A stretch of DNA of 64,000 nt from Akanthomyces muscarius (Eukaryota; Ascomycota; Sordariomycetes; Hypocreales; Cordycipitaceae). A program made the position numbers and the translations under genes. The DNA lies in NCBI RefSeq assembly GCF_028009165.1, contig NC_079241.1, forward strand, positions 4,836,001 to 4,900,000, in the 5' to 3' direction. This document shows positions 25,726 to 38,622 of the stretch, piece by piece. The notes under the pieces were generated by a model. It was given only the letters and a program-made list of their open reading frames with translations. It was not told the DNA's origin and did not search any database. The first letter of the stretch is position 1. The number at the start of each line of letters is the position of its first letter.

Positions 25726-26979
25726 CTTTGGTACCCGACTGGCAAGAAGAGGATTTGGCTCGAATCGTTGTGACGGTTGTCTTTTTAAAAGTAGAGTTGT
25801 GGTATGATTCAGTATGGTTAGAATGGCGGCATAGAGCGCCAAGTGATAATATGTTGAATGGAGTTTTTGTACGAAATATCTTCCAGGCCACGTTGGCAAG
25901 CATGTTACTGTCGTGTGATGCTGCATAGACATCAAGGCTTGCAGTGCGGCTGGTGTTGTATGCACACGGCATGCGCTCTGCTCGCCGCAATGCGAACATC
26001 TCGACGTGCATGCTGCGGGATCTGATATGGCCCGCCCCCATGACGCTAAAAGTGTCAGCACTCTTCCTCATCCTCATGGATCCATTTCGAGTCTCCTTTT
26101 TCCAGTGTAAATTTGCTATTGAGGTGAAGAAAGGGGACCGCACTCCGAATCGGAACGATACGACGCTGTAATAACGGCAGGGTGTGAGAGCGCACGCCCC
26201 CAAAGAGAGGCGGCGCATCGTGGGGAAATTGAAAGTTGCTGGGCGCTTGCGGCCGCCCAATCTGCGGCCGCGAACAGGGGGGGCCCGTTACAAACACGAT
26301 GGCGGCCCCAGGGTAAGCAAGCAAGTGAAGGGGCCTGTTTCCCTAGACTTTAAACAAAAATTGTCGTGGAAACGAGATCACAGAAGGGGGCCATTGTGAC
26401 CGCCCTTTTTGGGTGGTGTCTATTGGATCTGGTTTGAGGTGGCGATCCCAGGGACAGTGAGACAAGCCACGAGTCGGGACAATAGAAAGGGTAACTAGGG
26501 TTCAAAAAGGGCAAACTACGGAGTACTGGCAATACTCACCCAAAGACGGTTTGTTCTTCCATCTAGGTACGGCATGGATTTAATGAGCCCTCTGCTCCAA
26601 ATGCCGACACATACTGCCTCTCGGTGCATCATTTACTAGATCAGCCAGGGCCCTGGCCTTCGGATCGAGAGGACATTTGAAGCTTTGTAACCAGTGTATC
26701 CTCGATCGAGGCTGTTTCGAGAAAGCTGCCATGACCGCTGCGCATGTTTCATAGCGTTTTCTCACTTTGCGTCGTGCCTCATCCAACAGGCCGGTCTGAG
26801 GGATAGCCCCATGGCGCCCACGGTCGCTGTCTCAAGCCATTTGTCTCTGTCTAGTACCACCGGGAATAGAGAAAACCAGTCGAAACTTTTCGCAGGAGGA
26901 AAAGTCTTTACAGAATTTTCGCGCAAACTTCTCCTCACCGACGATAACCACGATCCCCGTTGGGATGACTCGTAGTGGA

Positions 26980-26994
26980 GGGGGGGGGGGGGGG
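26980..26994 (+). repeat. Poly-G run (15 nt)
   Basis: Fifteen consecutive G on the plus strand, directly before TGCGCG. It is an uninterrupted homopolymer and could form G-rich secondary structure. No gene is linked to it. Confidence 0.8.
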
Positions 26995-29900
26995 TGCGCG
27001 ACGTTGTACTCGTGCCAGCCTGCAATGTACATGGACGACAGGTTGCGAGAATTTTTTTTCGACAATGTACAAACAAGAGTCACAGAAGAATGAATGGCGC
27101 GACTGCTCCTTGCTTCGGCAGTCGACCGGGTAAGAGCGATTTTCCCGCCAATGTGAGACACTGAGGGTCGTCGCGCATTCCGCTCGGCTAGCAGTAAACT
27201 TGGGCGGACAATGGGCCGACTGCTGCATGTCAAAGATGTACCGGTTACTCGGACAAGGTATGTACAACGAATAGTAGCTGCCTCTTTTGCCCAATGAGGC
27301 AGCCCGTGGAAGCAAGAAGAACAAGAACTGAAAAAAGACTCGCCTTCTTTCAAGCAATACTATTCAGGCACGTACTGCTACCTGAATACTAGGTGCGGCT
27401 CGGGGACGAATTGGTCGATGCCTGGCTTCGCTCTAGGCTCAAGTGTAGAGCACACTACGGCGGTCTAGAATCGCGACAACGTCTGCACCAGCAAAGCCGC
27501 CAAGAAAAGCTCGGCGTCTTCGACAATGCACGAACCCGGTGGATTTGGTGATGGCCTTTGAGTCTAAAGATGGAGAGTGGCTAAAAGTGAGGGGCACATA
27601 AACTTGGGACAGCAGAGTGTATCGGGTAGGTGTGTGCGCGTGGGCATGTGAAACGAAACGGGCTTCAAGTTGGGTACCAATGCGCGAATGTAAATGCCGC
27701 CACGATAATGGTCCGTAGTGGTAGTCAATCGGCGGGGATGAGATGTCATTTCTCTACTTGCAAGAGAGAGCCTGGTACTATGTAGTAAATTAAGGATTTG
27801 TGTGGTGTTGAGAGGCACGCGACAGGAGAGTTGACAAGAATAGTAAGTAGTAAGTATTAGGTGAGCCAGTGGCGGCGATTGAGCCTTGTGTGGCGATGGG
27901 GCGTGGGAACGAACAGTGAACCAGAGAACATGGCAAACCGTTCTCCAGTCCGTCTGTTACTCGCAAGTACCGTCTGCGTTGAAATGGGGAGGAACAGTAC
28001 GGGCACGAGACTTGGGGCGCGGTGTTGAAAAATCTGCAGCGGCCACGGCTAATACCGCCACCGGCAGTAGTCAACTGTCATCGGCAGACGAGGCTATTTA
28101 CGGTATTGGTTTCTTTTTTTCAGGCGCTAAAAAGTACGAGTCCAACTTGTCAAGTACCGCGTTCTTGTGGCAAGAAGTACAACACCAAGGCGTCCAGTAC
28201 AGCATTCTCGTGGCCAACTGTGGTGGATCGTGCATGAGTTGGCAAAGAGGGCCAAGGGCCAACCAGTTGCCAGGCTTGGCTCTGTGGCCAAGCTTTGGGG
28301 CGGCCCGGGGATGTGGCCGATTTGATTTCTCTTTGGGTAGCGGAGGCGCCCTCAATTTCTTCGAGATGAGTGAATGGTTGGTTGGTTATTAGAGTGACAT
28401 CTGACGGGGAAAGTCGAAAGAGGCCTACTGGTAAAAAGCCGGGCCCTCGAGGCAGGCAAACAAACAAAGAAGAGAGACATTCTGACAGGCTACTGGTAGT
28501 GGTGCTGATAGTGGTATCAGTAGGAGCTACCAGTACTGGTAGGGGCCTGCTTGCCTTTGCCTCGCCTGGTTTGTTAGCAAATGCAGGTACCAGAGACGTG
28601 CAGCCCACTGGTTGGCTTGACGACACTAACAGGGGCCGCTGCATGCTCACGCTCGCCTAGTTCAGGAACAGGCCTAGCGTCCGGCCAGTCCCATCGAAAA
28701 GGCCGCCGCTGTCCAATGGCCACGGTGGATTATGCAAGCCCGGCGGGTCACGGGAAATGAGCATGGCCCACACTGGCCTCTTGGACAGGAAAAGAACAAA
28801 AAATAAACAAAAAAAGGGCTGAACGGCTGTACCAGTACTCACATGCACCACAAAGACAGCAGACGATGGAGACACATTGACAACGAGACGATAGGCAACT
28901 GTGCTCGTGCCGTTGCACAAAGAAGACAGACCTGGCGGTGTGATACATGACTAGGCCAATGGGTACAACGCACACTCGACACAAAGGAGCCCAAGAACAA
29001 GTCCCGCCTCACCGTAACAAACGCGGTCCGGTACACGGAGAAAAGAATTTTCATAACCGGCACAAAGTATTGCCAGCTTGCGCGAATTATGCAAGCTCCG
29101 TAGCGAGTCACGATCACGCTTTACAACTTTTTTGTGCAGAGAGAATCAAGCAGTTTGCCCGCCGGTCACCGGGCTATGATGACAGATGAGCGGCCGTAAA
29201 AGTAGGATCGCCACCTCTCTAGTTTGGTACCTGGCGCAACTCTGCAACGGCACGCTTTTCCGCCTCGTTCAAGGTACCCTCGATGTCATCGAGCAGAGCA
29301 AGCTATCCGCCAAAACGAAGAGGCCAGAGACTCATCACAGAGCTGAAGGAGACGTTGCCTGCAAAGGGAGCACCACGCGAGACACTTAGCGAATTCAACC
29401 CTCTTGGCTCATTCTGGTTGGTGGGTATCTGCAGGTACAGTAGATTAGCATTGTAGAAGCTTGCCCGGCCGCTGTAGTACCTACCTACCAGAGTGACGCT
29501 GCTCACCAGCACTGGGTGGTACTGTACCTATGTATCCTGTCAAGCCATTCTGCTGTAACATGTACCTCCAGCGCTCCTGCCCACCCTGCGGAGCCCCTAG
29601 ACTCCCCTAGACCTCCTGAGCGTCGAGGCTGACCCGTTCTGCTTCTTTCGTGACAAAACTCGAATGCTTCCGTGCTGCCCTCGCCAGGGTTGACAAAGGA
29701 CGCCCGTCCGTCTTCCCGTTTAGTACGGGCGCCGTGGGGCCAGTGCTCACATGTGGCCCTGGCGGCCCCTCTAAAAATGGAGGCTCGCCGGGATGGCCCT
29801 CAGGCACCACCAACGTCTAAGTACCGAGTACCTACACAAAGGGGAAATTGCGCTGCTCACACCCGCGCCCAGGAACCACCCACACACCCCCTCCCAAATC

Positions 29901-30111
29901 TGCGGCGCCCCCAAGCCTTTCAATCTCCCGCCCCCCGAAACACCCATATACACATCTCACCCGCCCGTTTGCTTCGCCTCCTCCTCCTCTTCCATCCCAC
30001 ATCACCAAACCTTCGTTCGTCCAGCAATATCGCCTTTGAGCGGCTACACAGCCTTTTCGCGTCTCTTCAGACCAAAAAATCAGAGTATTCTTCAATACTC
30101 GTTCCACTCCT

Positions 30112-30118
30112 TATAAAA
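30112..30118 (+). promoter_or_regulatory. TATA box of the cell-surface protein gene
   Basis: TATAAAA sits 91 bp before the ATG at 30209, after a long CT-rich leader-like stretch. It is the clearest TATA box in the window and suits a highly expressed or inducible surface protein. Confidence 0.5.
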
Positions 30119-30208
30119 CTTTCACTCGGCTGTGTTAGCTTTGCAACTCTTACGCTCTTTGCGCTTCGCGTCTCAAACAGAAAAACGGAAAATCCAACAT
30201 CCTTCAAA

Positions 30209-31047
30209 ATGCACTTCACCACCATCGCCACCTTTGCCACCATGGCTGCTGTCGCCGCCGCCGAGGCCCAGCCTTACCGTCTCGCCGTCATGCCCGGCAT
30301 GAGCCTCATGCGCCGCGTCACGTCTGGCTACAACCCCGAGACCACCAAGTGCGGCGCCGGCAACACCTGCGCCGAGGCCTGCGGTACTGGCTTCGCCGAG
30401 TGCCCCTCCAAGGACGGCGTCTCCCACTGCTACAACCCTGGTGCCAAGCAGAACTGCTGCCAGGACGGCTCTGGTAGTATGTAAACCCCGAAAATCAACA
30501 GCAGGCCAACACCGGACCGCGCGTGTTGCATCTTAAACCTGTCAACCGCTGTTTGCTAACCAAGAACCACACAGACTCTTGCGACGACGGCTACTACTGC
30601 ACCCACGACCACAAGGCGCAGACCTGGTGCTGCCCCAACGACATGGACCTCGCCGCTTGCGCCGCCGCCTACAGCGTCTCCGGTGGTCTCGAGTCTGCCA
30701 CTCCCACCCCTACTCCTACTCCCACGCCTACGCCTACGCCCTCTCCTTCTCACACGGCCACTCCCTCTCCCGCCAAGAACAGCACCACTACGACCACGAC
30801 CACGACTAAGAAGCCCGTCGTTGTCACCGAGACGCTTGACCTGACCACCACCATCTGCGCTTCAGCCTCTGGCACTGGCCACCCCATCTACCCCGGCCAC
30901 AACACCACCGTCAGCGTCCCCGTTGTGCCCATCCCTACCGGCTCCCACACCGGCCCTGCCGTCGTCCCCACTGGCACCAACGCCGCCGCCGCCACCAGCT
31001 TCAGCGCGCTGCTCCTCGTTGCCGCCGGTGCCATTGCTCTCCTGTAA
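30209..31047 (+). CDS. Secreted Cys-rich, probably GPI-anchored surface protein
   Basis: Two exons (30209-30476, 30575-31047) give 246 residues. The GTATGT donor and CAG acceptor join GSG to NSCDDGYYC. Residues 1-20 form a signal peptide (MHFTTIATFATMAAVAAAEA). A Cys-rich module follows (CGAGNTCAEACGTGFAEC through QTWCCP) with paired Cys residues. After that come a Thr-Pro repeat of about 20 residues, a Thr-rich stretch (eight Thr) and a Ser/Thr/Pro stalk with an NTT glycosylation site. The end is hydrophobic (SALLLVAAGAIALL), as in GPI-anchored proteins, with a Gly/Thr/Asn/Ala omega region before it. The protein is probably cell-wall or plasma-membrane exposed. The Cys module resembles those of fungal surface proteins of unknown function, and no enzyme motif is seen. 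Confidence 0.85.
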
Positions 31048-33621
31048 ATGGAACGACAATCCCGATAAAGGAAAGTAAAAGAGCTCCTCGACAAGTGGAG
31101 GCGTTGTTTCCCCTGGTGGTTTTCGGCACGTCGCGTGCTCAGCGCAACCACGAGTTTACGAGTTTCATGACAACAAAACGCGGCTGAATCACGGCGGGCG
31201 TGGCCATTTGTCTTTCACCTCTGGCTCTGCCGAAGAGTTGGCCTGGTGCTGGGGTGTTTTTTCGTTTCTCCTACTTGGATTTTGGCTTGTTGTTTTCCCT
31301 TTTCTATCAAGTGCGATGATTCCCCTTCTATTTAGCGACTCTTTTACCGGAGCTGCACGGTTTGGTGTAACCCCTTTTTACCCTAGTTTTTTATTTTCTC
31401 GACGAATATCGGAGGATGTTGCATTTTTGGAAGATGTACAGGCAGATTTAGTAGAGAGGAGGCGTCGAGTGTGATTTTAGACACTCGGCATCCGTATATT
31501 ACTCAAAGACATACGTTGCTTTTAAACTCTGTTTCTTTAATCAAAGTGACCCAGCGCTGTGACTTGACAGGGACTCATATCCCAGCCTTATGACAAGATC
31601 TCTCGGTTCCCTGTTCGGACCCCCAAACTTTAAAGTATACTGGCAATTTACTTCGCCACCGGTTCGCTCCACGTCCCCGGATGGGGAACATGACACGAGC
31701 ATGATAACACTGCCCAATATTGCCCGAGTCAAAAAAATACAATAAAATTAGAGGCTATGATGCCCGAATCACTCTCCTCTTTTTCACTTCGTACTCGAAC
31801 TGTCTGTCGTATCTGCGCCCGAGTGAGTGACTACTCCCGACGAGGATCCAATCGCGCAAGCGGCGACTCTGCTTCTTCTGCCCCCCAACTACCGACCAAC
31901 ACAGCTGGCCATCTAAAAATCTCAACAGCATGATTCTTTTTGTTTGGGTAGACGCGTTTCCTATTCTGGGCATGTTCAAAACCTCCACTGATCCACATGA
32001 GCAGATCTGGATCAAAACAAACGATCGCTGCCACCACACGCACACGAGTGACTGGAATGTTACGCGATCTATGAGGCGCCAGCTCCGGATGACCAGGAAA
32101 GCTTAATTCGGCACACACGCCCCCCCTCCTCGAGCCCACACACGCCAGCTTCCCGCATGCCAGAACCGCTCTCTTTTGTTATTCTTCTCGGCGGTACTCC
32201 GAAGAACGCTTCCGGGTGCCTTTGAGCCGCAACACACATGTTTTCCCCCATAACTTTGCATTCCGGATTTTGCATCACGAGCTTGAATTTCTTGATGACT
32301 GTCCGATGTGTTGGGGGATACTCGATGCACGATTCAGGGTTGCATGAAATCGATCGCGGCTGCGGGCGTGCATCTTCTTGTCCCTCTTTCCTTGTCTCGC
32401 TCCGGCTAGCTCGCACCTCGTTGCTCATGGTCGATCTGGAAATGTCTTGACGGCGGCTCTCACGGCTGCCATCTCCGTGGGGTCTTTGTCGCTTCGCTGA
32501 TGTTTAGCTGGAAACGTCTGTGCTCCTCTGAGAGTAGCCTTTCGTGTTTGTGTACACTTCTATCCCCGCGTTACTACAAATGCCGAGATGGACAGAATGG
32601 TAATGATGTCACGGCAACAAGGCACGGGTACCGCAAAACAAGCGACATGGATTCGAGACATATAGACGAATCGACACTGCTTCTTATGTAAGCGGAAGAA
32701 CAATTGTGACCTTTTTCCCCTTGAAGCCACCACACTGATGAAGAAGAAGGCGCGGTGTACGTCGTCTCCGGAATCTCAGCTCATTGTGCCGTCTCACCTT
32801 GCCATTTCGCCTGCTCAATGACGGGCTGGCGAACCAAGACAGAAACGCCACCGAGGCCATGAAACTGATGGAAAAGGGCTGAATAGATAGTCACCAGATA
32901 TTAAAAGGAATAATCCTGGAAAAACACATTTGCACTCGGCGGCTCTTCTGTACTTGCTCGGATACTTGGGAACTGGGTTTCTGTACGACCTCGGCAGAAA
33001 AGCGGAAACCTACATCCATCCAAAAAAACGTGAGGTAAGATTCCTGTTTTACGGTACGACACGAGACACATTCAACTTCCTCTTCGGGACGAGCCAACTC
33101 CATCCATATGACTGGGAGGTTACAGCCTCTCCAAGCCTCCCGCCAGCTGCCGTCACAAATTTTCGCTCGGGGGCTCTGTCTTGGACGAGTGGGCTACGGA
33201 AGCCTAGCACAAGAAAGACGCAGACCAATTACTTGTGGCCAAACTTGGTACGGCACTTCTTCGTGACGTGTATTGCTCATTTCCTCTTGGCCCAGTGTCA
33301 ATTGTCTTGAGATGCCACGGGCGAACGTTCACAACCCGCTGCGGTTCAAGCATCAGGGCTCGAGCACGCGAAGAGAACCAGAATCACCATCCTGACATTG
33401 ATTAACCAGCTGTCATTTTTCACAATGTATGGCACAATTGAATTCGTCAGTCGAAGAAGAAGAAAATGAAACATTCTATTGATATTTCCATGGCCCCAGC
33501 ATAAATATACATTGCACCCATGTCCGGTCTTTGTCCATTCTTGCTGACAACTTTGTCGCGATTTCTCACTTCAATGTTTTTTTCACATCATCGTCTCGTT
33601 CAGACTTGTCGCGCGCAACGT
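31048..33621. other. Intergenic region
   Basis: It holds the 3' region of the surface-protein gene and the 3' end region of the ACBP gene. A frame at 32930-33310 has some hydrophobic content but no ATG start or motif, so I do not call it. Nothing else supported. Confidence 0.45.
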
Positions 33622-34255
33622 TTATTTGCCAACAGATGCAGGAACCTTGTTCTCGTCAAAGCCGTGCTTGGCCTTGAGCTGCTCGACGAGAGCGACGTAG
33701 CGCTCCTGGGCGGCGTCGGCCGAGATGCCCTCGTCGACGACCTTTTGCCAGGCGTTCTTCTTGGCCTTGCCCTGTGTTTTAGCACTCACGTTAGCACACC
33801 GTTCTTCATTAGTCTTGTTTTTGCCAGGCACCGCTCGCTGGCCAGTATAGCATCTCGGGCAGTGATTGCCTTCACCACCCCGTATTTGCACCCTTCATGC
33901 CGTCGTTGACAGAGAGAACGAAAGCTCGAGTCGCGCGCGTGCCGGGGCGGGGGTGAGGGGTAAGGGGACTTGCCTTCAGGTCGAACATGCCGGGGGAGGG
34001 GGCGCTGGCGATGTCCTCGCCGTTGCCGACCTTGTAGAGGGCTAAAGAGTCCACATGTTAGCTTCTCTGTATTATGCAACGCGAGCCTTCTGACCGCCTT
34101 CTACTTGAGTCGTGGCTAGCAAGAAGAGGCGGGGGGAGGGGCAGAAGCTTGGAAGTGTTTATTGACGAACCGTAGAGCTCGAGGAGCTCATCGTTGCTGG
34201 GATCGTTGACGATCTTCTTGGAGTCTTCGGTGGCCTTCTTGAAAGCGGCAGACAT
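33622..34255 (-). CDS. Acyl-CoA-binding protein
   Basis: Three exons on the minus strand (34255-34171, 34041-33974, 33771-33622) give 100 residues, the normal size. ACBP binds medium- and long-chain acyl-CoA esters in the cytosol and delivers them to lipid synthesis and oxidation. Family motifs: SAAFKKATEDSKKI helix 1, LLELYALYKVGNGED with the ligand-contacting Tyr/Lys, PSPGMFDLKGKAKKNAW, and RYVALVEQLKAKHG helix 4. The second intron begins AAG|GCAAGT, a GC-AG intron with otherwise perfect donor consensus. Splicing there restores the conserved FDLKGKAK. The usual KAKW Trp is Lys here. It is divergent from the FAD oxidoreductase gene, 892 bp apart. Confidence 0.92.
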
Positions 34256-35147
34256 GATGGATGAATTTCGGTGGTTTGGTGAGAGATGTATTTAGAAGTG
34301 GTAAAGTTGCGGAGGATTGGAGTTGTTTTGGAGAGGGGGAGCTGCTGGAGGGGTTCGTGGGTGTCAGAAAGGCGGAGGGGGGAGAGTGGCTAGCTGCGGG
34401 GCTGCGGTGGTAAGTAGGGGCAGTGTCATGTTCGCGGCTGTGCGGCGCGGCGGCCTGGTTTTACTAAACATTTGCTTGATTTAAATCCTCTTCTTGTGGT
34501 CTTTAGAGCTACCTGTCTTTATTTCTTTTGCATTTTTGACCTGATCAGAGATTTTGATGCTTTGTGGTCGCGATCCTTGCCAGATCCTCACCATCTGATG
34601 TCATGCTAGTGTAGTTCGTTGGCGGCAGGACGCCGTCTTCACATGACCTCACCACACAGCCCCAGCCAGTCTATCTTGGAAATCGAGCGACTAATCATTA
34701 CCTCTGTTGGTGTTTTGTTGAGAAGCCACGACAGAGTTACTAGCGTCAATGGAGAAATCATCCTGAAACCACAAAATGCATTCGTGCGAAATAGCCTGCG
34801 CCACAGCCGAGCCACAGCCCGCTGTAAGTATACGGTCATGATCTAATAGCTAGCTGCTTTCGGCTCACCATCATTGAGTGCTGGGTCTTGTATTGCATCA
34901 TCAAAAAGGCTTGGTACATGTCATGTGGAAAGAAACAAGTAAACTGTCGAATTTTCACCATTTTGTACTATGCAGCAGTCTGATCACTCGTACACACCGG
35001 CGATAACAAGGCCGATCGGAGACTCTCGGCTCATACCGCTAGGCTGCAGTACATTGCATGCATGCCGCAAAGATTGTTTCACCCATGACCACTCCCTCAA
35101 TTTCAACATCATTTCATCGTCCTACGTGATTCTGTAAGAGCACCACC
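34256..35147. promoter_or_regulatory. Divergent promoter region, ACBP / FAD oxidoreductase
   Basis: An 892-bp interval between two divergent start codons, with no coding content of its own. It must hold both promoters. I see no specific operator that I can name. Confidence 0.45.
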
Positions 35148-36407
35148 ATGACTGGCAAGACAATCGTAGTATTGGGGGGCTCAATCGGCGGCCTCGGCGT
35201 CGCCCACCGACTGCTCAAACACACCCTGCCCAACCAGCCGGACCTCAAGGTCATCCTTGTGTCCCAGGTCAGTGGCCAAATCTCCAGCTCCCGCGCTTCT
35301 GGCTAACAATCTTCTCAGAACAGCCATTTCTACTGGAACGTGGCCGCCGTCCGAGCCATCATCCCCAACATCCTCCAAGATGAGGAGCTGCTGCAGCCCA
35401 TCGGCCCCGGCCTCGAGCAGTACAACACGGCCGAGCACCCCGCCGCCGCCGAATTCATCGTCGGCACGGCCACGTCCATCGACACCGCAGCCCGCTCCGT
35501 GCAGGTCGAGCTGACCACCGCCACCGCCACCACACGCACTGTGGCCTACGACCACCTCGTCATCGCCACCGGCTCGCGCTCCGTCGTGCCGGGCATGCCC
35601 TGGAAGGCCGGCGACTCGCACGCCGACGCCGTCGCGAGCATCCACGACACGGCCGCGCGCGTGCAGGCCGCGGCGCACATTGCCGTCGTCGGCGCCGGCG
35701 CCACGGGCGTCGAGGTCTGCGGCGAGATTCGCTACGAGTTCCCGGACAAGCAGGTCGTCCTGCTGTCCGGCAGCGACGCGCTCGTGGGCGGCGACGCGAC
35801 GGCGCCGGCCATGGAGAAGGCGCTGACGTCGATGGGCGTGGTGGTTCGCAAGGGCGTCCGGGCCCAGGGCACGAAGCAGCTGGCGGACGGCAGGACGCAG
35901 GTTGAGTTGTCCAACGGGGAGACCATGGTCACGGACCTGTACCTGCCGACGGTGGGGCTGGCGCCGAATTCCGAGTTCGTCCCTGGCGAGCTGCTGGATG
36001 ACAAGAAGCTCGTCAAGGCGGACGAGTACATGCGCGTCACGGGCGTGGAGAATGTCTGGGCCGCGGGTGATGTTGTGGGCAAGCCCAGCGCCGGATACCT
36101 CATGACAGAGGCGCAGGCACGTATAGCCCTTCTTCTCCTTGGTCCTCCGGAGTGTGTCTCTTTTTATAGGAAGCTAATAATGTGCTAGGCAACCTGCGTG
36201 GCCAAAAACATCGCTAGTGCCCTATCCGGGAAAGAGCCAGAACGGCGAGGGTCAATCATGGACATCATTTTACTCTCCTCGGGCCGATCTAGCGGCGTTG
36301 GACGATATCGCTGGATTCCGTTGCCCTCAATCACCGTATGGATAGCCAAATCGCGAACGCTTGGTGTCGAAAGAACGCCCAAGTTTGTCGATGGTTCCAT
36401 GTGGTGA
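35148..36407 (+). CDS. AIF/FSP1-like FAD-dependent NAD(P)H oxidoreductase
   Basis: Three exons (35148-35267, 35319-36116, 36189-36407) give 378 residues. The FAD Rossmann motif VVLGGSIGGLGVAHRLL is at the N-terminus. ATGS (DHLVIATGSRS), the NAD(P)H Rossmann motif IAVVGAGATGVEVCGEI and the second FAD motif NVWAAGDVV follow in the usual order. There is no redox-active CxxC, as in AIF and AMID/FSP1 flavoproteins, which reduce quinone-type acceptors. No signal or targeting peptide is clear. The second intron begins CAG|GCACGT, again a GC-AG intron. No frame-compatible GT donor fits, while this one gives TEAQATCVAKNIA, matching the family. The C-terminal ~40 residues are Arg/Ser-rich. The gene converges on End3, with 161 bp between stops. 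Confidence 0.85.
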
Positions 36408-36568
36408 GGCTCGGGGCCTGAATACCATGCGGGAATACGGAATGATGGGACACAAATAATGAAATGTGTATTATGTAGGATATTATGAAAGATCACGCTT
36501 TGTCTTCAAAAGCTCGTCTGGGAGCGTGTCTACCATCTGACTCACCTCATTCTCGGGCACCGTATCTT

Positions 36569-37919
36569 CTATCTACTCTTTTCTGCCTCGATTTCTTGTC
36601 GTATCTGCTCCAGCGCCTGCTGTCGCGAACTTAGATGCGTCTCCAGGCCCTCGACTTGTTCGCGGACCGTTTGTAGATCCTCCGAGATGCTCTTGAGCCC
36701 AGAGCCCTCGGCGCTCTTGCCCGTGCCCTCTTCGAGCTCGCGCAGCTCTCGGCGCTTGTAGTCGAGGAGCTGGTCGAGCTCCTTCTTGACGAGCGCGGGC
36801 TTCGAGTCGCGCGCGCCGCCCCTTTTGCGCTCGGCAATCTCCTCCACCTTGTGAATCTTGTCCTCGAGATCCGCCAGCTTGCGCTTCAGCCGCACCTCCT
36901 CCCAGTCCTCCGTCTTCTCCGTCGAAAAGTCCGTGCCGGCAGTCTTGAAGCCGCTGCGGCCGAGGCGCGTCAGGTACTGCTCACCAAACTTGGTCTTGCG
37001 GCCCGTGCTCGTCGAGTCGTCGGCCTTGTTCGCCCAGCGCGAGTTGGCACCCGTGTTTCGTTGGCTGTCGAGCTGGTAGTCGATCTGGTTGCGCTCGAAG
37101 CTGGAGCGCAGCGACGCGGGGATCGTACGCGGGATGCGGAATCCATCGTGACGGTTGTTGAGAATGTGCAGAAATGCGAGGCAGGCGTCCTTGTTGATGG
37201 TCTCGTTGGCAGAAGGGTTGACGAGGTTCCATGCGGATCGGATGTCGGTGTCGGGAACGTCGAGGGACTCGTACAAGTCTCCAAGGCCATGGACTGGTTG
37301 CTGTTAGCTAGAATGGCCTGTGCGATGAAGCAAGTAAGAGGCAAATGCTTTGCATACTTACAGTTTACTTCACCGCGCATGTCACGCGACTCTTGGTAGA
37401 TTTGTTCATATTTGGTCTTGTCTTCAGGCTTCATGTACCAGTCAAAGCCGTCCTTGAGACCAGCGGACTCGTCATCGTCATCCTCGACTTGTTCGAACTG
37501 GGGCTGGTTGCCGCTAATGGCCCGGGTCGCCTGGACAAGATGTGCCTTGGACTCGGGGACCAGCCAGTCGGGCAAAGTCTTGGGAACGTCTTGGTACTCC
37601 TGCATGGGTGGGCGCGCCATCATGTCAGCGCACCACTTCGGCTTTGTGGGCAGCTTCGAAGCAGCATCAATTGGGCACTTACTCCGTTCAAGACGTCGAA
37701 AATGAGGCGCATAGCAACGCAGAACTCTTCAAAGTCCAGGTTGCCATCATTGTCCACATCGGCCAGATCCCAGATCCTTTCTAGCTGGTCATCGCGCAGG
37801 CCAGAGTTCTTGAGCACGGGCGCAGCCTGCTCGCCGGTAAGGTATTTGCCACCGCCTGTGCGATCGCAAAAGATGTTCCAGTATGTTTCAATCTCCTGGG
37901 CTTCAATTTTGGGCGCCAT
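36569..37919 (-). CDS. end3: Endocytosis protein End3 (EH-domain, Pan1 complex)
   Basis: Three minus-strand exons (37919-37683, 37599-37362, 37293-36569) give 399 residues, typical of fungal End3. The N-terminal EH domain has [20 protein letters not shown], with the EF-hand loop at residues 54-65. A second EH-like region follows ([20 protein letters not shown]). The C-terminal third is a long coiled coil ([20 protein letters not shown] to the end). End3 works with Pan1 and Sla1 at cortical actin patches to drive clathrin-mediated endocytosis. Both introns are GT-AG. The downstream partner is the convergent FAD oxidoreductase. The gene's start lies 703 bp from the RPA32 stop. Confidence 0.93.
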
Positions 37920-38622
37920 GGTGGCAGAGGAGTGGCCGAAACTGCGCGCCGGAGGTCCAGAGGCTCACGGTGCTCGGTGATGGCGGAGGAGGCCGGCTGG
38001 CGGAGGCGACAGGTAGCTTGGATATCGCTTGTCAGAGAGGGCGTGGCAGTAGTGCGACTTGCCCAAGATTTCGAGGTCGCGATGCGATGCGAAGAGTGGT
38101 AGCTGGGGCTGGTGGTGAGGCGGCAAAGGCGAAAGGGTCGCAGCTGGAGGTTGGTGCCAACGTCACTAAGGAATTGGCCAAGCCTCACAGGTGTGGAGGC
38201 GGCACGGCCTAAAAGGGTACGTACCGCTGAGCTCTGCGCCCCGCCCAGGCAATTAGCCACTGTCTAAACAGTTGCATGCAATCACGAGAAGGCATGGTGA
38301 CGGCATTTTTTCGTATCGTGAAAGTTAAGCCAGACTGCTGATCCTGCCATCATGATCAGCGGCGGCAATGCTGAGCCTAGCCCTCGCGCCTTCGTTGCGG
38401 CTCCGGCAGCTGGAAGAAGTACTGCCATCTTCATCATCTATAGCGAAATGAAGTAAAACCACAGATGCGAGGCTCCAGATCGAACTAGCCTTTTAGTAAA
38501 TAAATGATTCATTGCGTCATTCCAGTACGGCAAAATTCATCCTATATCCGAAACACCACGTATTCTTTACAGCTTTTTTGGTCCATTGTTCCATCATCGC
38601 CCAAGAATCCCCAGCACCACGC
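37920..38622. other. Intergenic region, End3 promoter / RPA32 3' end
   Basis: It holds the upstream region of End3 and the 3' flank of RPA32. No gene or recognisable site seen. Confidence 0.45.

Larger units (their letters stand above)
25726..30208. other. Gene-free region upstream of the cell-surface gene
   Basis: No convincing gene on either strand over about 4.5 kb; frames up to ~220 codons are antisense or chance. The region includes the G run at 26980-26994. The last 600 bp (about 29,590-30,208) are pyrimidine-rich and read as the promoter and leader of the gene at 30209. Confidence 0.45.

Noticed and set aside
25601..26260. 219-codon minus-strand frame
   Set aside because: It overlaps the bromodomain exon in antisense and reads as low-quality sequence; a shadow of the real gene.
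32930..33310. 126-codon plus-strand frame with some hydrophobic content
   Set aside because: No ATG at its start, no motif, and no spliced continuation; most likely chance.
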